Below are positions 1 to 6,879 of a stretch of DNA of 13,335 bases, in pieces. This DNA comes from CAYFUR01 sp964346275 (GTDB lineage: Bacteria; Sumerlaeota; Sumerlaeia; SLMS01). The stretch is from NCBI GenBank assembly GCA_964346275.1, contig CAYFUR010000104.1, positions 1 to 13,335 on the forward strand. Reading direction: 5' to 3'. Numbering within the stretch: position 1 is the stretch's first letter; each line of letters begins with the position of its first letter. Both the position numbers and the translations under genes were made by a program. Under the pieces are notes generated by a model. It did not search any database and was not told the origin of the DNA. It was given only the letters and a program-made list of their open reading frames with translations.

Positions 1-2
1 GC

Positions 3-134
3 CTTTCGCGCGCACGGCCGGTGGATAGCTGGCCCGCCCGGACGCAGCTCAGCTTCCGGCCGGTGGACTTCGAAACGGGTTTCAGCGAGTGCCTGGAACG
101 CGGCCTGGTCGAGGATGCGAGCCCGGCCGCCTGA
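3..134 (+). CDS. C-terminal end of an unrecognised protein (5' end outside window)
   Basis: A reading frame is open from the left edge of the window to a TGA at 132-134 and gives 43 residues ending in ASPAA. Codon third positions are strongly G/C, as in the confident genes here, which supports real coding. The tail contains the stretch FRPVDFETGFSECLERGLVE. This is too short for me to name a family. A sugar-nucleotide epimerase-like C-terminus is a loose impression only. The gene converges with the minus-strand E1 gene, and the terminator at 146-187 lies between them. Confidence 0.5.
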   Translation, partial: LSRARPVDSWPARTQLSFRPVDFETGFSECLERGLVEDASPAA

Positions 135-145
135 TCTTTTCCTGA

Positions 146-187
146 AAACAAAAAAGCCGCGGGGTCCAGTTTCCCGGCCCCCGCAGC
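146..187 (-). terminator. Rho-independent terminator of the E1 gene
   Basis: Read on the minus strand, GCTGCGGGG pairs with CCCCGCGGC as a 9-bp stem with one G-U pair and a 14-nt loop. It is followed directly by TTTTTTGTTTT. It lies about 40 bases past the E1 stop codon. In the plus direction there is no T-tract after the stem, so it should act mainly on minus-strand transcripts. Confidence 0.85.
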
Positions 188-225
188 TTCACCCAAAGGA
201 GGAGAAGAGGATGCTCCGAAGTGAG

Positions 226-2703
226 TCAGACGCCCGCGGCGCTCCGGCGGTTCAGCTCTGCCGTGTCGCAGGGGCGCTGGAGCTGGTAGCCCTTGAGCGG
301 CAGGATGTGCTCGTGAATCGCATCGAGCAAATCGGAGGGATAAGGGAAGAAGGCATCTTCCACCTCGTCAGCGGGAGTGATCCAATTGCGGGCACCCACG
401 ACCACCGGCGGGCCATCCAACTCGTCGAAAGCAAACTGGGTGATCTTGGCCGCCATCGTCTGCAGGGCGCTGCCGCGCTCGCAGGCATCGGAGGTCAGCA
501 GAATTTTGCGCGTTTTCTTCACCGACTCGACGACCTTGTCGTAGTTGAAGGGGACGATCGAGCGCGCGTCCACCACTTCGGCGGAAACGCCATATTTCTC
601 CTCCAGCTCCTTCGCGGCATCCAGGGCCCGATAGAGCGTCGCGCCGATGCTCAGGATTGTAATGTCCTTGCCCTCTTTTTTGATATCGGGCTCGCCGAAA
701 GGAATTTCATAGCGCCCCTCGGGCACGCCGCCGGGCTGGAAGATTTCCGGCTGATCGTATATGCGCTGGCTTTCAAAAAAGACAACCGGGTCCGTGCCGA
801 GAAGGGCGCTATACATCAGCCCCTTGGCGTCGTAGGGCGTCGCCGGGAAGGCGACCTTGATTCCCGGAATATGGGCACACATGGACGTCCAGTCCTGGCT
901 GTGCTGGGCGCCGTATTTTGAGCCCACGCTCACGCGCAGAACCACCGGCATCTTGAGCAGCCCGCCGGACATGGACTGCCACTTGGCCAGCTGGTTGAAG
1001 ATTTCATCGCCTGCACGGCCCATGAAGTCGCAATACATCAGCTCGACCAGCGGCCGGCCGCCTTCGAGCGCATACCCAACCGCCGTGCCGACAATGGCTC
1101 CCTCGGAAATCGACGAATTGAACAGCCGGTGGTACGGCAGCGCCTCTGTCAGCCCGCGATAGACTGCGAACGCCCCGCCCCAATCACGGTTTTCTTCGCC
1201 GTAGGCGATCATGGTCGGGTCTTCATAGAAACGGTCGAGAATGGCCTCGAACAGCGCATCGCGGATTCCGATGCAGCGTCCCTTGGGAATCGGCTGGCCT
1301 TTTTCATCGAGGCCGAAACGGCTGCGCTTGGAGAGGCTCTTGACCCGCGGGTTTTCTTCCTTCTTCAGCAAGGCATCCGGCTCGCGCGCTTCTTCCATGC
1401 GCTCGATTTTTTCATTCGAGAACATGATCTGCTCGAGGAGGCAGTGGGACTTTTTAAGGTCAGCGCGGGGAGAAAGGTCGAGATCGATGGCCTTCTTGTA
1501 GGCTTTCAGGATCAGTTCTTCCGTTTCCGCCCAGCAATCCTCGATATCCTTCTTGGACGCGGCGCCGGCATTGACAAGTTCGTCCGCGAAGGTGATCAGC
1601 GGATCGTAGGCCTGCCAGGCTTCCACTTCCGATTTTTCGCGATAGGCGCTCGCATCGGAGGGGGAATGGCCGCTGAAGCGATAGGTCAGCGTGTCCAGAA
1701 GAACCGGGCCGTCCCCTGCCTGGAGGATTTCTTTTTTCCGGCGAATCGCATCCACAATGGCGAGCGGGTTGTAGCCGTCTATACGCTCGGCGTGCATCTG
1801 GTCCGGCGAGAGGCCGGCGCCCATGCGCGCCAGCACCTTCATCCCCATGGTTTCGCCGACGGGCTGGCCGCCCATGCCGTAGAAGTTGTTCACGAAATTG
1901 ACAATGAGGGGCAGGCCGCCTCGATGAGCTTCGTCCCACAACTCCTTGAACTGGTCCATGGTGGCGAAACAAAGCCCCTCCCAGACCGGGCCGCAGCTCG
2001 CCGCCGCGTCGCCGATGTTGGCAATGACGATTCCCGGCTTCTGGTTCACATGCTTGAACAGCGCCGCGCCGACGGCAATGTCGCCGGAACCGCCAACAAT
2101 CGCGTTGTTCGGATAGACGCCGAAAGGCGGAAAAAAGGCGTGCATCGATCCGCCCATGCCCTTGTTGAATCCAGGCTCGCGGCCAAAAATTTCCGCCAGC
2201 GTCCCATAGACGAGGAAGTCCATGGCAAGATCCTTCGTGCTGCCCTTGGCGTCTTTCTCAACGACCCGGAGGGCATCCCCGCCGAAGTAATTTCTCATGA
2301 CATTGAGGAGGACATCGTCGCCCAGCTTGGAAATCGCCGACAGGCCCTTGGCGAGGATTTCGCCGTGGCTGCGGTGGCTGCCGAGGATGTGGTCCTCGAT
2401 GCCGAGGAGATAGCACTGGCCGACAGCGGCCGCTTCCTGGCCGATAGACAAGTGCGCCGGGCCGCGGTGGTTGTATTCCACCCCCTTATAGTTGCCGTTG
2501 CGCTTCACGTCGTTCAGCATGGATTCGAAGGAGCGGATCACGGCCATATCCCGGAAGATACGGAAGAGATCCTCCTTCTGATAGTTCCCCGCGGCCAGCT
2601 CATCCGCCACGGTCTTATCGTACTGATTGACTGGGATCGGTTGGAAATTCAACTGCCCCCTGGCGCGAACCTTTTCCGGATCGACCATGACAGACTTGGG
2701 CAT
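226..2703 (-). CDS. Fused alpha/beta E1 component of a 2-oxoacid dehydrogenase complex
   Basis: This is the thiamine-diphosphate E1 enzyme (825 aa) that decarboxylates a 2-oxoacid and transfers the acyl group to the lipoyl arm of E2. Residues about 45-410 are the alpha part. The ThDP/Mg motif starts at GDAAAS (231-236) and ends at NFVNN (269-273); Ala replaces the last Gly of the usual GDG, and the gap is longer than usual. TYRFSGHSPSD and AYREKSEVEAW (340-363) match the conserved loop of E1 alpha. Residues about 411-475 link to the beta part (476-800), which has SISEG (531-535) with the conserved Glu and GAQHSQDW (598-605). Alpha and beta are usually separate genes. The ATG at 2703 has a good GAAGGAG ribosome site 8-9 nt upstream. 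The gene lies downstream of and codirectional with the DeoR gene, and opposite to E2/E3. The substrate (pyruvate, branched-chain, acetoin-like or other) cannot be decided from sequence. Confidence 0.93.
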   Translation of the reverse strand: MPKSVMVDPEKVRARGQLNFQPIPVNQYDKTVADELAAGNYQKEDLFRIFRDMAVIRSFESMLNDVKRNGNYKGVEYNHRGPAHLSIGQEAAAVGQCYLLGIEDHILGSHRSHGEILAKGLSAISKLGDDVLLNVMRNYFGGDALRVVEKDAKGSTKDLAMDFLVYGTLAEIFGREPGFNKGMGGSMHAFFPPFGVYPNNAIVGGSGDIAVGAALFKHVNQKPGIVIANIGDAAASCGPVWEGLCFATMDQFKELWDEAHRGGLPLIVNFVNNFYGMGGQPVGETMGMKVLARMGAGLSPDQMHAERIDGYNPLAIVDAIRRKKEILQAGDGPVLLDTLTYRFSGHSPSDASAYREKSEVEAWQAYDPLITFADELVNAGAASKKDIEDCWAETEELILKAYKKAIDLDLSPRADLKKSHCLLEQIMFSNEKIERMEEAREPDALLKKEENPRVKSLSKRSRFGLDEKGQPIPKGRCIGIRDALFEAILDRFYEDPTMIAYGEENRDWGGAFAVYRGLTEALPYHRLFNSSISEGAIVGTAVGYALEGGRPLVELMYCDFMGRAGDEIFNQLAKWQSMSGGLLKMPVVLRVSVGSKYGAQHSQDWTSMCAHIPGIKVAFPATPYDAKGLMYSALLGTDPVVFFESQRIYDQPEIFQPGGVPEGRYEIPFGEPDIKKEGKDITILSIGATLYRALDAAKELEEKYGVSAEVVDARSIVPFNYDKVVESVKKTRKILLTSDACERGSALQTMAAKITQFAFDELDGPPVVVGARNWITPADEVEDAFFPYPSDLLDAIHEHILPLKGYQLQRPCDTAELNRRSAAGV

Positions 2704-2757
2704 TTTTCACGCTCTCCTTCGGTTGGGTAACAGGGGTTCGTTTTTCAGATTCCCTTG

Positions 2758-2767
2758 TGTCTAGACA
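2758..2767. repeat. 10-bp perfect palindrome between deoR and E1
   Basis: TGTCTAGACA is a perfect palindrome in the 76-base gap between the DeoR stop and the E1 start. It contains the half-site GTCTAG, which also occurs in the separated inverted repeat at 8625-8640. It may be a protein-binding site, or chance. No promoter elements can be placed with confidence around it. Confidence 0.3.
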
Positions 2768-2791
2768 GCGGAGGCAGGCTCAAGCCTCCGC
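2768..2791 (-). other. Hairpin spanning the deoR stop codon
   Basis: GCGGAGGC (2768-2775) and GCCTCCGC (2784-2791) are perfect 8-bp inverted arms around an 8-nt loop. The deoR stop codon (2780-2782) lies in the loop. No T-tract follows on the minus strand, so this is not a standard intrinsic terminator. It could limit read-through or set mRNA ends between the repressor and E1, which would otherwise be one transcript. Confidence 0.45.
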
Positions 2792-3577
2792 CCAGGTATT
2801 CACACTTTCGCTAGGCGCCGGATGAAGCACCTCGATCCCCTTGTCGTTGAGGAACTCCATCCATTCCGCCGTTGGCTTCTCGTCGGTCACGATGCGCGAA
2901 ATCTCGCCGACGTCACAAATCTTGAAAAGAGATGGCGACTGGAACTTGGTGTGATCGACGAGCAGGATCGTCTCGCGGGCGTTGCGGATCGCGAGGCGAT
3001 AGAGATGGGCGCTCTCGATATCGCAGGCGGCGACGCCGAACTCCATGCTCATGCCGTCGGCGCCGATAAACGCGCGGAAACCGCGAAGCTGTTCCAGGTC
3101 TTCCACCGCCATGGGCCCCACCATGTCCATGGACTCGGGCCGATACTGGCCGCCGAGGACAATGAGGTTCGCATCGGTGAAGTTGCCCAGTTCCATGGCC
3201 AGCCGCGCGGAGTTCACGATCACGGAAAGACCGCGCCTGGTCTTCAGTTGCGTTGTCGTCTCGTAGACCGTGGTGCCCGAATCGAGAAGCAGGGTTTCGC
3301 CATCGCCCACCAGTGAGGCGGCCAGCCGGCCGATCACCCGCTTGGACTCCACGTTGAGCTGCGCCTTGGTGCGCAGGGAGAAGTCGATCTTCCGGGGAAG
3401 CGTCGCTCCACCGTAAACGAGTTCAAGCTGCCCCTCATCGGCGAGGCTCCGGAGGTCGCGGCGGACCGTGGCCTCGGAGACTTCCAGATCCATGGAGAGA
3501 TCGCGAACCGTGACATGGCCGCGTTCCAGGATGTTTTCGAGGATTTTATCTCGTCGATGTTGACTGCTTGGTGCCAT
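2780..3577 (-). CDS. DeoR-family transcriptional regulator
   Basis: This is a DNA-binding repressor of the DeoR family, which usually senses a phosphorylated sugar or sugar-derived intermediate. From the ATG at 3577 the protein is 265 aa, the normal family length. An N-terminal helix-turn-helix (about residues 5-58) contains the DeoR signature with SEATVRRDLRSLADEGQLE. The C-terminal sensor domain follows, with LLDSGTT, VNSARLAMEL, VLGGQYRPES and FIGADGMS. An in-frame GTG at 3679 would add 34 residues. I reject it because it falls inside the inverted repeat at 3666-3685 and the extra residues look unlike a DeoR N-terminus. The chosen start has only a weak ribosome site. The gene is divergent from the E2-E3-dehydrogenase genes and upstream of E1, so it probably controls both arms and itself. 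The inducer is unknown. Confidence 0.9.
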   Translation of the reverse strand: MAPSSQHRRDKILENILERGHVTVRDLSMDLEVSEATVRRDLRSLADEGQLELVYGGATLPRKIDFSLRTKAQLNVESKRVIGRLAASLVGDGETLLLDSGTTVYETTTQLKTRRGLSVIVNSARLAMELGNFTDANLIVLGGQYRPESMDMVGPMAVEDLEQLRGFRAFIGADGMSMEFGVAACDIESAHLYRLAIRNARETILLVDHTKFQSPSLFKICDVGEISRIVTDEKPTAEWMEFLNDKGIEVLHPAPSESVNTWAEA

Positions 3578-3665
3578 TTTTGTCGCAACTCTGTCAAGAA
3601 ACCGCAAGAACTCAAACAACAGTCTGCAATGATTCTCAATCAAAAAGTGCGCAATCCGGCTTGAC

Positions 3666-3685
3666 TTTTCGGTCCGCACCGAAAA
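3666..3685. promoter_or_regulatory. Candidate DeoR operator (8-4-8 inverted repeat)
   Basis: TTTTCGGT (3666-3673) and ACCGAAAA (3678-3685) are a perfect inverted repeat with a 4-nt spacer CCGC. The site lies in the divergent gap between the regulator and E2. Arms of the form TTTCG/CGAAA are typical of operators of DeoR-family proteins such as GlpR. A TTGACT at 3661-3666, which could be a -35 element for E2, overlaps its edge. No convincing -10 is visible. Confidence 0.6.
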
Positions 3686-3723
3686 TCGTGAACGCGGTTG
3701 CAGCGCACCGGATCAACCCATCA

Positions 3724-3742
3724 TCAAAACGGATTCAAAACG
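3724..3742 (+). repeat. Tandem TCAAAACG repeat upstream of E2
   Basis: TCAAAACG occurs at 3724-3731 and again at 3735-3742, 11 bp apart, so both copies face the same side of the helix. The pair is 16 bases before the first ATG of E2. It may be a second regulator contact, or chance in a short A-rich stretch. Confidence 0.3.
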
Positions 3743-3757
3743 TTGTCCATTTTTCGA

Positions 3758-5359
3758 ATGCCTCAGGTTGGGAAGACTGCCCAGACCGTAACGGTTCGCC
3801 GCTGGCTGAAAAAGAAGGGCGACCGTGTGGGCAAAGGCGAACCGTTAGTCGAGCTGGAGAGCGACCAGGGCCTGGCGCTGGGAGAGGCCGCCAGTGAGGG
3901 CACATTGCACGGCTGCATCGTGGAGGAGCGGCAAACCGCAGCCGTCGGCGCCCCGTTGGCCGTGATCCAGACCGGCAAGGAAGACGCCGCAAAGGAGTGG
4001 GAACAGGCGCGCGCGGAATTCCGTTCCCAAGCAGTCCCTTCCCTATCCAAAACGAAGAAAGCTGAAGAGAAAGAAAAGGAGCAGTCCATGGCGCAGCCGG
4101 AAAGCGGCCAGGCCCCCAAGGGCGAGGTCATCCCCATTCTCATGCCCCAGGCGGGCAATTCCATGGAAGAAGGGACGATCCTCAGCTGGAATGTCAAAGT
4201 CGGGGACCGTATAGATGAGGGTGGCATTGTTGCGGAGATCGAAACAGACAAATCAACCATGGAGATCGAGGCCCAGGAAGGCGGGCGGGTGGCGCGGCTC
4301 CTGGCCGATGAAGGCGATATCGTGCCCGTCAAACAGGCGATTGCGCTGTTGGCGGAAAACGACGCGGATGCGGAAGCCTACATGACGGGGCAGAATGGCG
4401 GCAGTTCGCCGCAAAAAGCGGAACCGGCCACTTCCACGCCCGCGGCCCCAACGCCCGCGCCCCATGCCGCGCCCCCGCAACCGGCCCAGACTTCTTCCGC
4501 CGGCCGGGTCAAGGCTTCCCCTGCCGCAAGACGGATCGCCGGGGAAAAGAATAGAGACATTGCCGCAGTTGGCAGCGGCAGCGGGCCCTACGGCCGGATC
4601 CTGTCGAGCGATGTCGAGCAAGCCACGAAATCTGGCGCCGCAGCCATGGCGGCGCCTGCTCCCCCGCCGCGCGTTTCCACTGGCCAGCCCGTCCGGCGCC
4701 CCATGACGAAAATGCGCCGCGCCATCGGCAAGGGCCTGTCCTACTCGAAGCAGAACCTGCCGCACTGGTATTTGCGGCTGACCATCGACGCCTCTCCGCT
4801 CTACCACTTCTACAAAGCGGAGAAAGCCAAGTATCCCGTCAGCGTGAACGACGTGCTGGTGAAAGCCCTGGCGATGCTTTGCCAGGAGTTCCCGGCCTTC
4901 CGCACACAAATCGATCAGGACGAACTCGTCGAGTATCCCAACTCGAACATCGGCGTGGCTGTCGGCACCGACGAAGGCCTGGTGGTCCCCGTGGTCATGG
5001 GTGTCGAACAGATGACGCTGCAGCAACTGGGCGTTGAATCGCGCCGCATTGTCGAGAACGCCCGGAGCGGCAAGGCCAGCAATTCCGGCAAAGGCATCAT
5101 GACGATTTCCAATCTCGGCATGTTTGGCGTGGAGGAGTTCTCGGCGATTATCAATCCGCCGGAAGCCTCGATCCTGGCGGTTGGCGCGATTCGTGAAGAC
5201 GTGATTGTGCGCGATGGCGCCATGAAGCCGGGCCGCGTCATGAGCATGACGCTGAGTTCGGACCACCGGATTATCGACGGCACCCAGGGTGCCCAGTTCA
5301 TGGCCCGCCTGAGCGAGGTGCTGGAGAATCCGGAAACCCTGGCGAAGCTATCTGTCTAG
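3758..5359 (+). CDS. Dihydrolipoyl acyltransferase (E2) of the 2-oxoacid dehydrogenase complex, two lipoyl domains, first one degenerate
   Basis: E2 forms the core of the complex and transfers the acyl group from lipoamide to CoA. From the first ATG (3758) it is 533 aa. Residues 1-74 are a lipoyl-like domain in which the attachment site reads ESDQGLALGEA, with Gln37 where lipoylated Lys is expected. Residues about 122-200 are a normal lipoyl domain with ETDKSTMEIEA (Lys165). An Ala/Pro/Thr linker (about 205-250) leads to a peripheral-subunit-binding domain (251-290, KASPAARRIAGEKNRDI to GRILSSDV). The catalytic domain (about 312-533) carries HRIIDG (His503, Asp507). An in-frame TTG at 3698 could extend it. 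Neither start has a clear ribosome site, whereas an internal ATG at 4088 does. E3 follows after 23 bases. The family is certain; the acyl substrate is not. Confidence 0.93.
   Translation: MPQVGKTAQTVTVRRWLKKKGDRVGKGEPLVELESDQGLALGEAASEGTLHGCIVEERQTAAVGAPLAVIQTGKEDAAKEWEQARAEFRSQAVPSLSKTKKAEEKEKEQSMAQPESGQAPKGEVIPILMPQAGNSMEEGTILSWNVKVGDRIDEGGIVAEIETDKSTMEIEAQEGGRVARLLADEGDIVPVKQAIALLAENDADAEAYMTGQNGGSSPQKAEPATSTPAAPTPAPHAAPPQPAQTSSAGRVKASPAARRIAGEKNRDIAAVGSGSGPYGRILSSDVEQATKSGAAAMAAPAPPPRVSTGQPVRRPMTKMRRAIGKGLSYSKQNLPHWYLRLTIDASPLYHFYKAEKAKYPVSVNDVLVKALAMLCQEFPAFRTQIDQDELVEYPNSNIGVAVGTDEGLVVPVVMGVEQMTLQQLGVESRRIVENARSGKASNSGKGIMTISNLGMFGVEEFSAIINPPEASILAVGAIREDVIVRDGAMKPGRVMSMTLSSDHRIIDGTQGAQFMARLSEVLENPETLAKLSV
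4075..4090 (+). promoter_or_regulatory. Internal Shine-Dalgarno and in-frame ATG inside E2
   Basis: AAAGGAG at 4075-4081, a 6-nt spacer and ATG at 4088-4090 form the best ribosome-binding site in the E2 region. The ATG is in frame with E2, as Met111 counting from 3758. It sits just after a charged Lys/Glu linker and just before the functional lipoyl domain. Initiation here would give a 423-residue E2 with a single, intact lipoyl domain. Whether it is used is inference. Confidence 0.45.
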
Positions 5360-5382
5360 ATCGCTATACGAAAGAGCAAAGC

Positions 5383-6810
5383 ATGGCGAACCAGTTTGAT
5401 ATCGTGGTGATTGGCTCCGGCCCCGGAGGATACGTGGCGGCGCTGAAAGCCTCCCGCATGGGCGCAAAGACCGCCGTGATCGAGCGGCATCCCTTCTTCG
5501 GCGGCACCTGTCTCAACTGGGGCTGCATTCCTTCGAAGGCGCTGCTGGCCTCCGCGGAATTGATTCACCATATCCGCCACGCCGGCGAAATGGGTATCAA
5601 AGTCGATGGCGATGTCTCCGTCGATTGGAAGAAAATCCAGCAGCGTAAAGACAAAGTGCTGAAAGGCCAGCGCAGCGGCCTTAAGTCACTCTTCGCCGCA
5701 AGCAATGTCACGACCTTTCACGGGCGCGGCGTTCTCGATGGCCCCGGCAAAATCACGATCCAGGATGAAAACGGCAAGAAAACGGAATCCATCGAAGCGG
5801 ACAAGATCATCCTCGCCGTGGGCTCTGTTCCTGTAAAGATTCCGTCCTGGCCCAACGATCCGCGCTTGATCTGCACCAGCGACGAATCGCTGCACTGGGA
5901 AACGCTGCCCAAAAAACTCCTGATCGTTGGCGGCGGGATTATCGGGTGTGAATTCGCCTGCATGATGCAGCCGCTCGGCGTGGATGTCACCGTGGTGGAG
6001 ATCCTGCCGAACCTGCTGGCGGGGCTCGACAGGTCCCTCGCCGATGAATTCGCAAAGATTCTCAAAAAACGCGGCATCAAGGTTCACCTGGAAACCAGCG
6101 TCGACGATCTCAAGCTCAACAAAAACGGCGTTTCAGCGAAGTTGAGCAACGGGGCAACGCTGGATGTCGACCGCGTGCTGACGTGCATCGGCCGCAAGCC
6201 CAACACGGGAAATCTCGGCCTGGAAAGCGCCGGGCTGGAAACCAGTCCCAAGGGCTTCCTGAAAGTAGACGACCGGATGGAAACTTCGGTGAAAGGCATT
6301 TACTGTATCGGCGATGCCAACGGCCGGGTCCTGCTGGCTCATGCGGCATCGGCGCAGGGCATGGCCGCGGTGGAAAACGCGTTGGGCCACGACGAACCAT
6401 TCACCTCGCCCATTCCCTCGGCTGTCTATACATTTCCGGAGATGGCGTCTGTCGGACTCAGCGAAGAACAGGCGCGGGAAAAAGGCCTGCCCATCGCCAC
6501 GGGGCGGTTTCCCATCCGGAACCTGGGCAAGGCTCAGGCGGCGAATGAAACCGACGGCTTTGCCAAGGTAGTGCGCCACCGCGAGACCGACGAACTTCTG
6601 GGCGTGCATTTGCTCGGCCACAATGCCACCGAGGTCATCGCGGCGGCGGGGGCGTTGCTCCACCAGCGGGTCACCGTCCAGCAAATGGCCGAAACTGTCT
6701 TTGCCCATCCGACCATCAGCGAATGCCTGAAAGAATCGGCGGAAGATGCCCTGCACGAGGCCATCCACCTGCCGCCGAAAAAAATGATGCGCGTTACCGT
6801 CGGAAGCTAG
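5383..6810 (+). CDS. lpdA: Dihydrolipoyl dehydrogenase (E3)
   Basis: This FAD enzyme reoxidises dihydrolipoamide on E2 and passes electrons to NAD+. It is 475 aa, full length for the family. It has the N-terminal FAD motif GSGPGGYVAALKA (11-23), the redox disulfide in GGTCLNWGCIPSK (Cys43, Cys48), a second dinucleotide motif IVGGGIIGCEFA (181-192) for NAD, the second FAD contact CIGDANGR (308-315), and the dimerisation domain with HPTISE (442-447), which supplies the catalytic His-Glu pair. There is no N-terminal lipoyl domain. It starts 23 bases after E2, with a weak purine-rich AAAGAG region ahead of the ATG, and is probably cotranscribed with E2. Family assignment is secure. The gene may serve only this complex if the genome has another lpd. 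Confidence 0.96.
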   Translation: MANQFDIVVIGSGPGGYVAALKASRMGAKTAVIERHPFFGGTCLNWGCIPSKALLASAELIHHIRHAGEMGIKVDGDVSVDWKKIQQRKDKVLKGQRSGLKSLFAASNVTTFHGRGVLDGPGKITIQDENGKKTESIEADKIILAVGSVPVKIPSWPNDPRLICTSDESLHWETLPKKLLIVGGGIIGCEFACMMQPLGVDVTVVEILPNLLAGLDRSLADEFAKILKKRGIKVHLETSVDDLKLNKNGVSAKLSNGATLDVDRVLTCIGRKPNTGNLGLESAGLETSPKGFLKVDDRMETSVKGIYCIGDANGRVLLAHAASAQGMAAVENALGHDEPFTSPIPSAVYTFPEMASVGLSEEQAREKGLPIATGRFPIRNLGKAQAANETDGFAKVVRHRETDELLGVHLLGHNATEVIAAAGALLHQRVTVQQMAETVFAHPTISECLKESAEDALHEAIHLPPKKMMRVTVGS

Positions 6811-6879
6811 ACAAGGCACGGCCTCTTTCCCATCATAGCCTGCAAAAGCCGCCCAAACTTTTCCTCGGAGTTTTCCGGA

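Noticed and set aside
1129..2730. 533-codon plus-strand open frame opposite the E1 gene
   Set aside because: It is antisense to the well-supported E1 coding sequence and shows no recognisable domain. Long antisense frames are expected with strong G/C third-position bias.
3626..3645. Fur-box-like sequence (minus strand ATTGAGAATCATTGCAG) upstream of the regulator
   Set aside because: It resembles only half of the consensus, and no gene in the window concerns iron. Probably chance in an A/T-richer gap.
3575..3679. N-terminal extension of the regulator to the GTG at 3679 (299 aa)
   Set aside because: The extension overlaps the perfect inverted repeat, is atypical for DeoR proteins, and a 265-aa start at 3577 gives the family's normal length.
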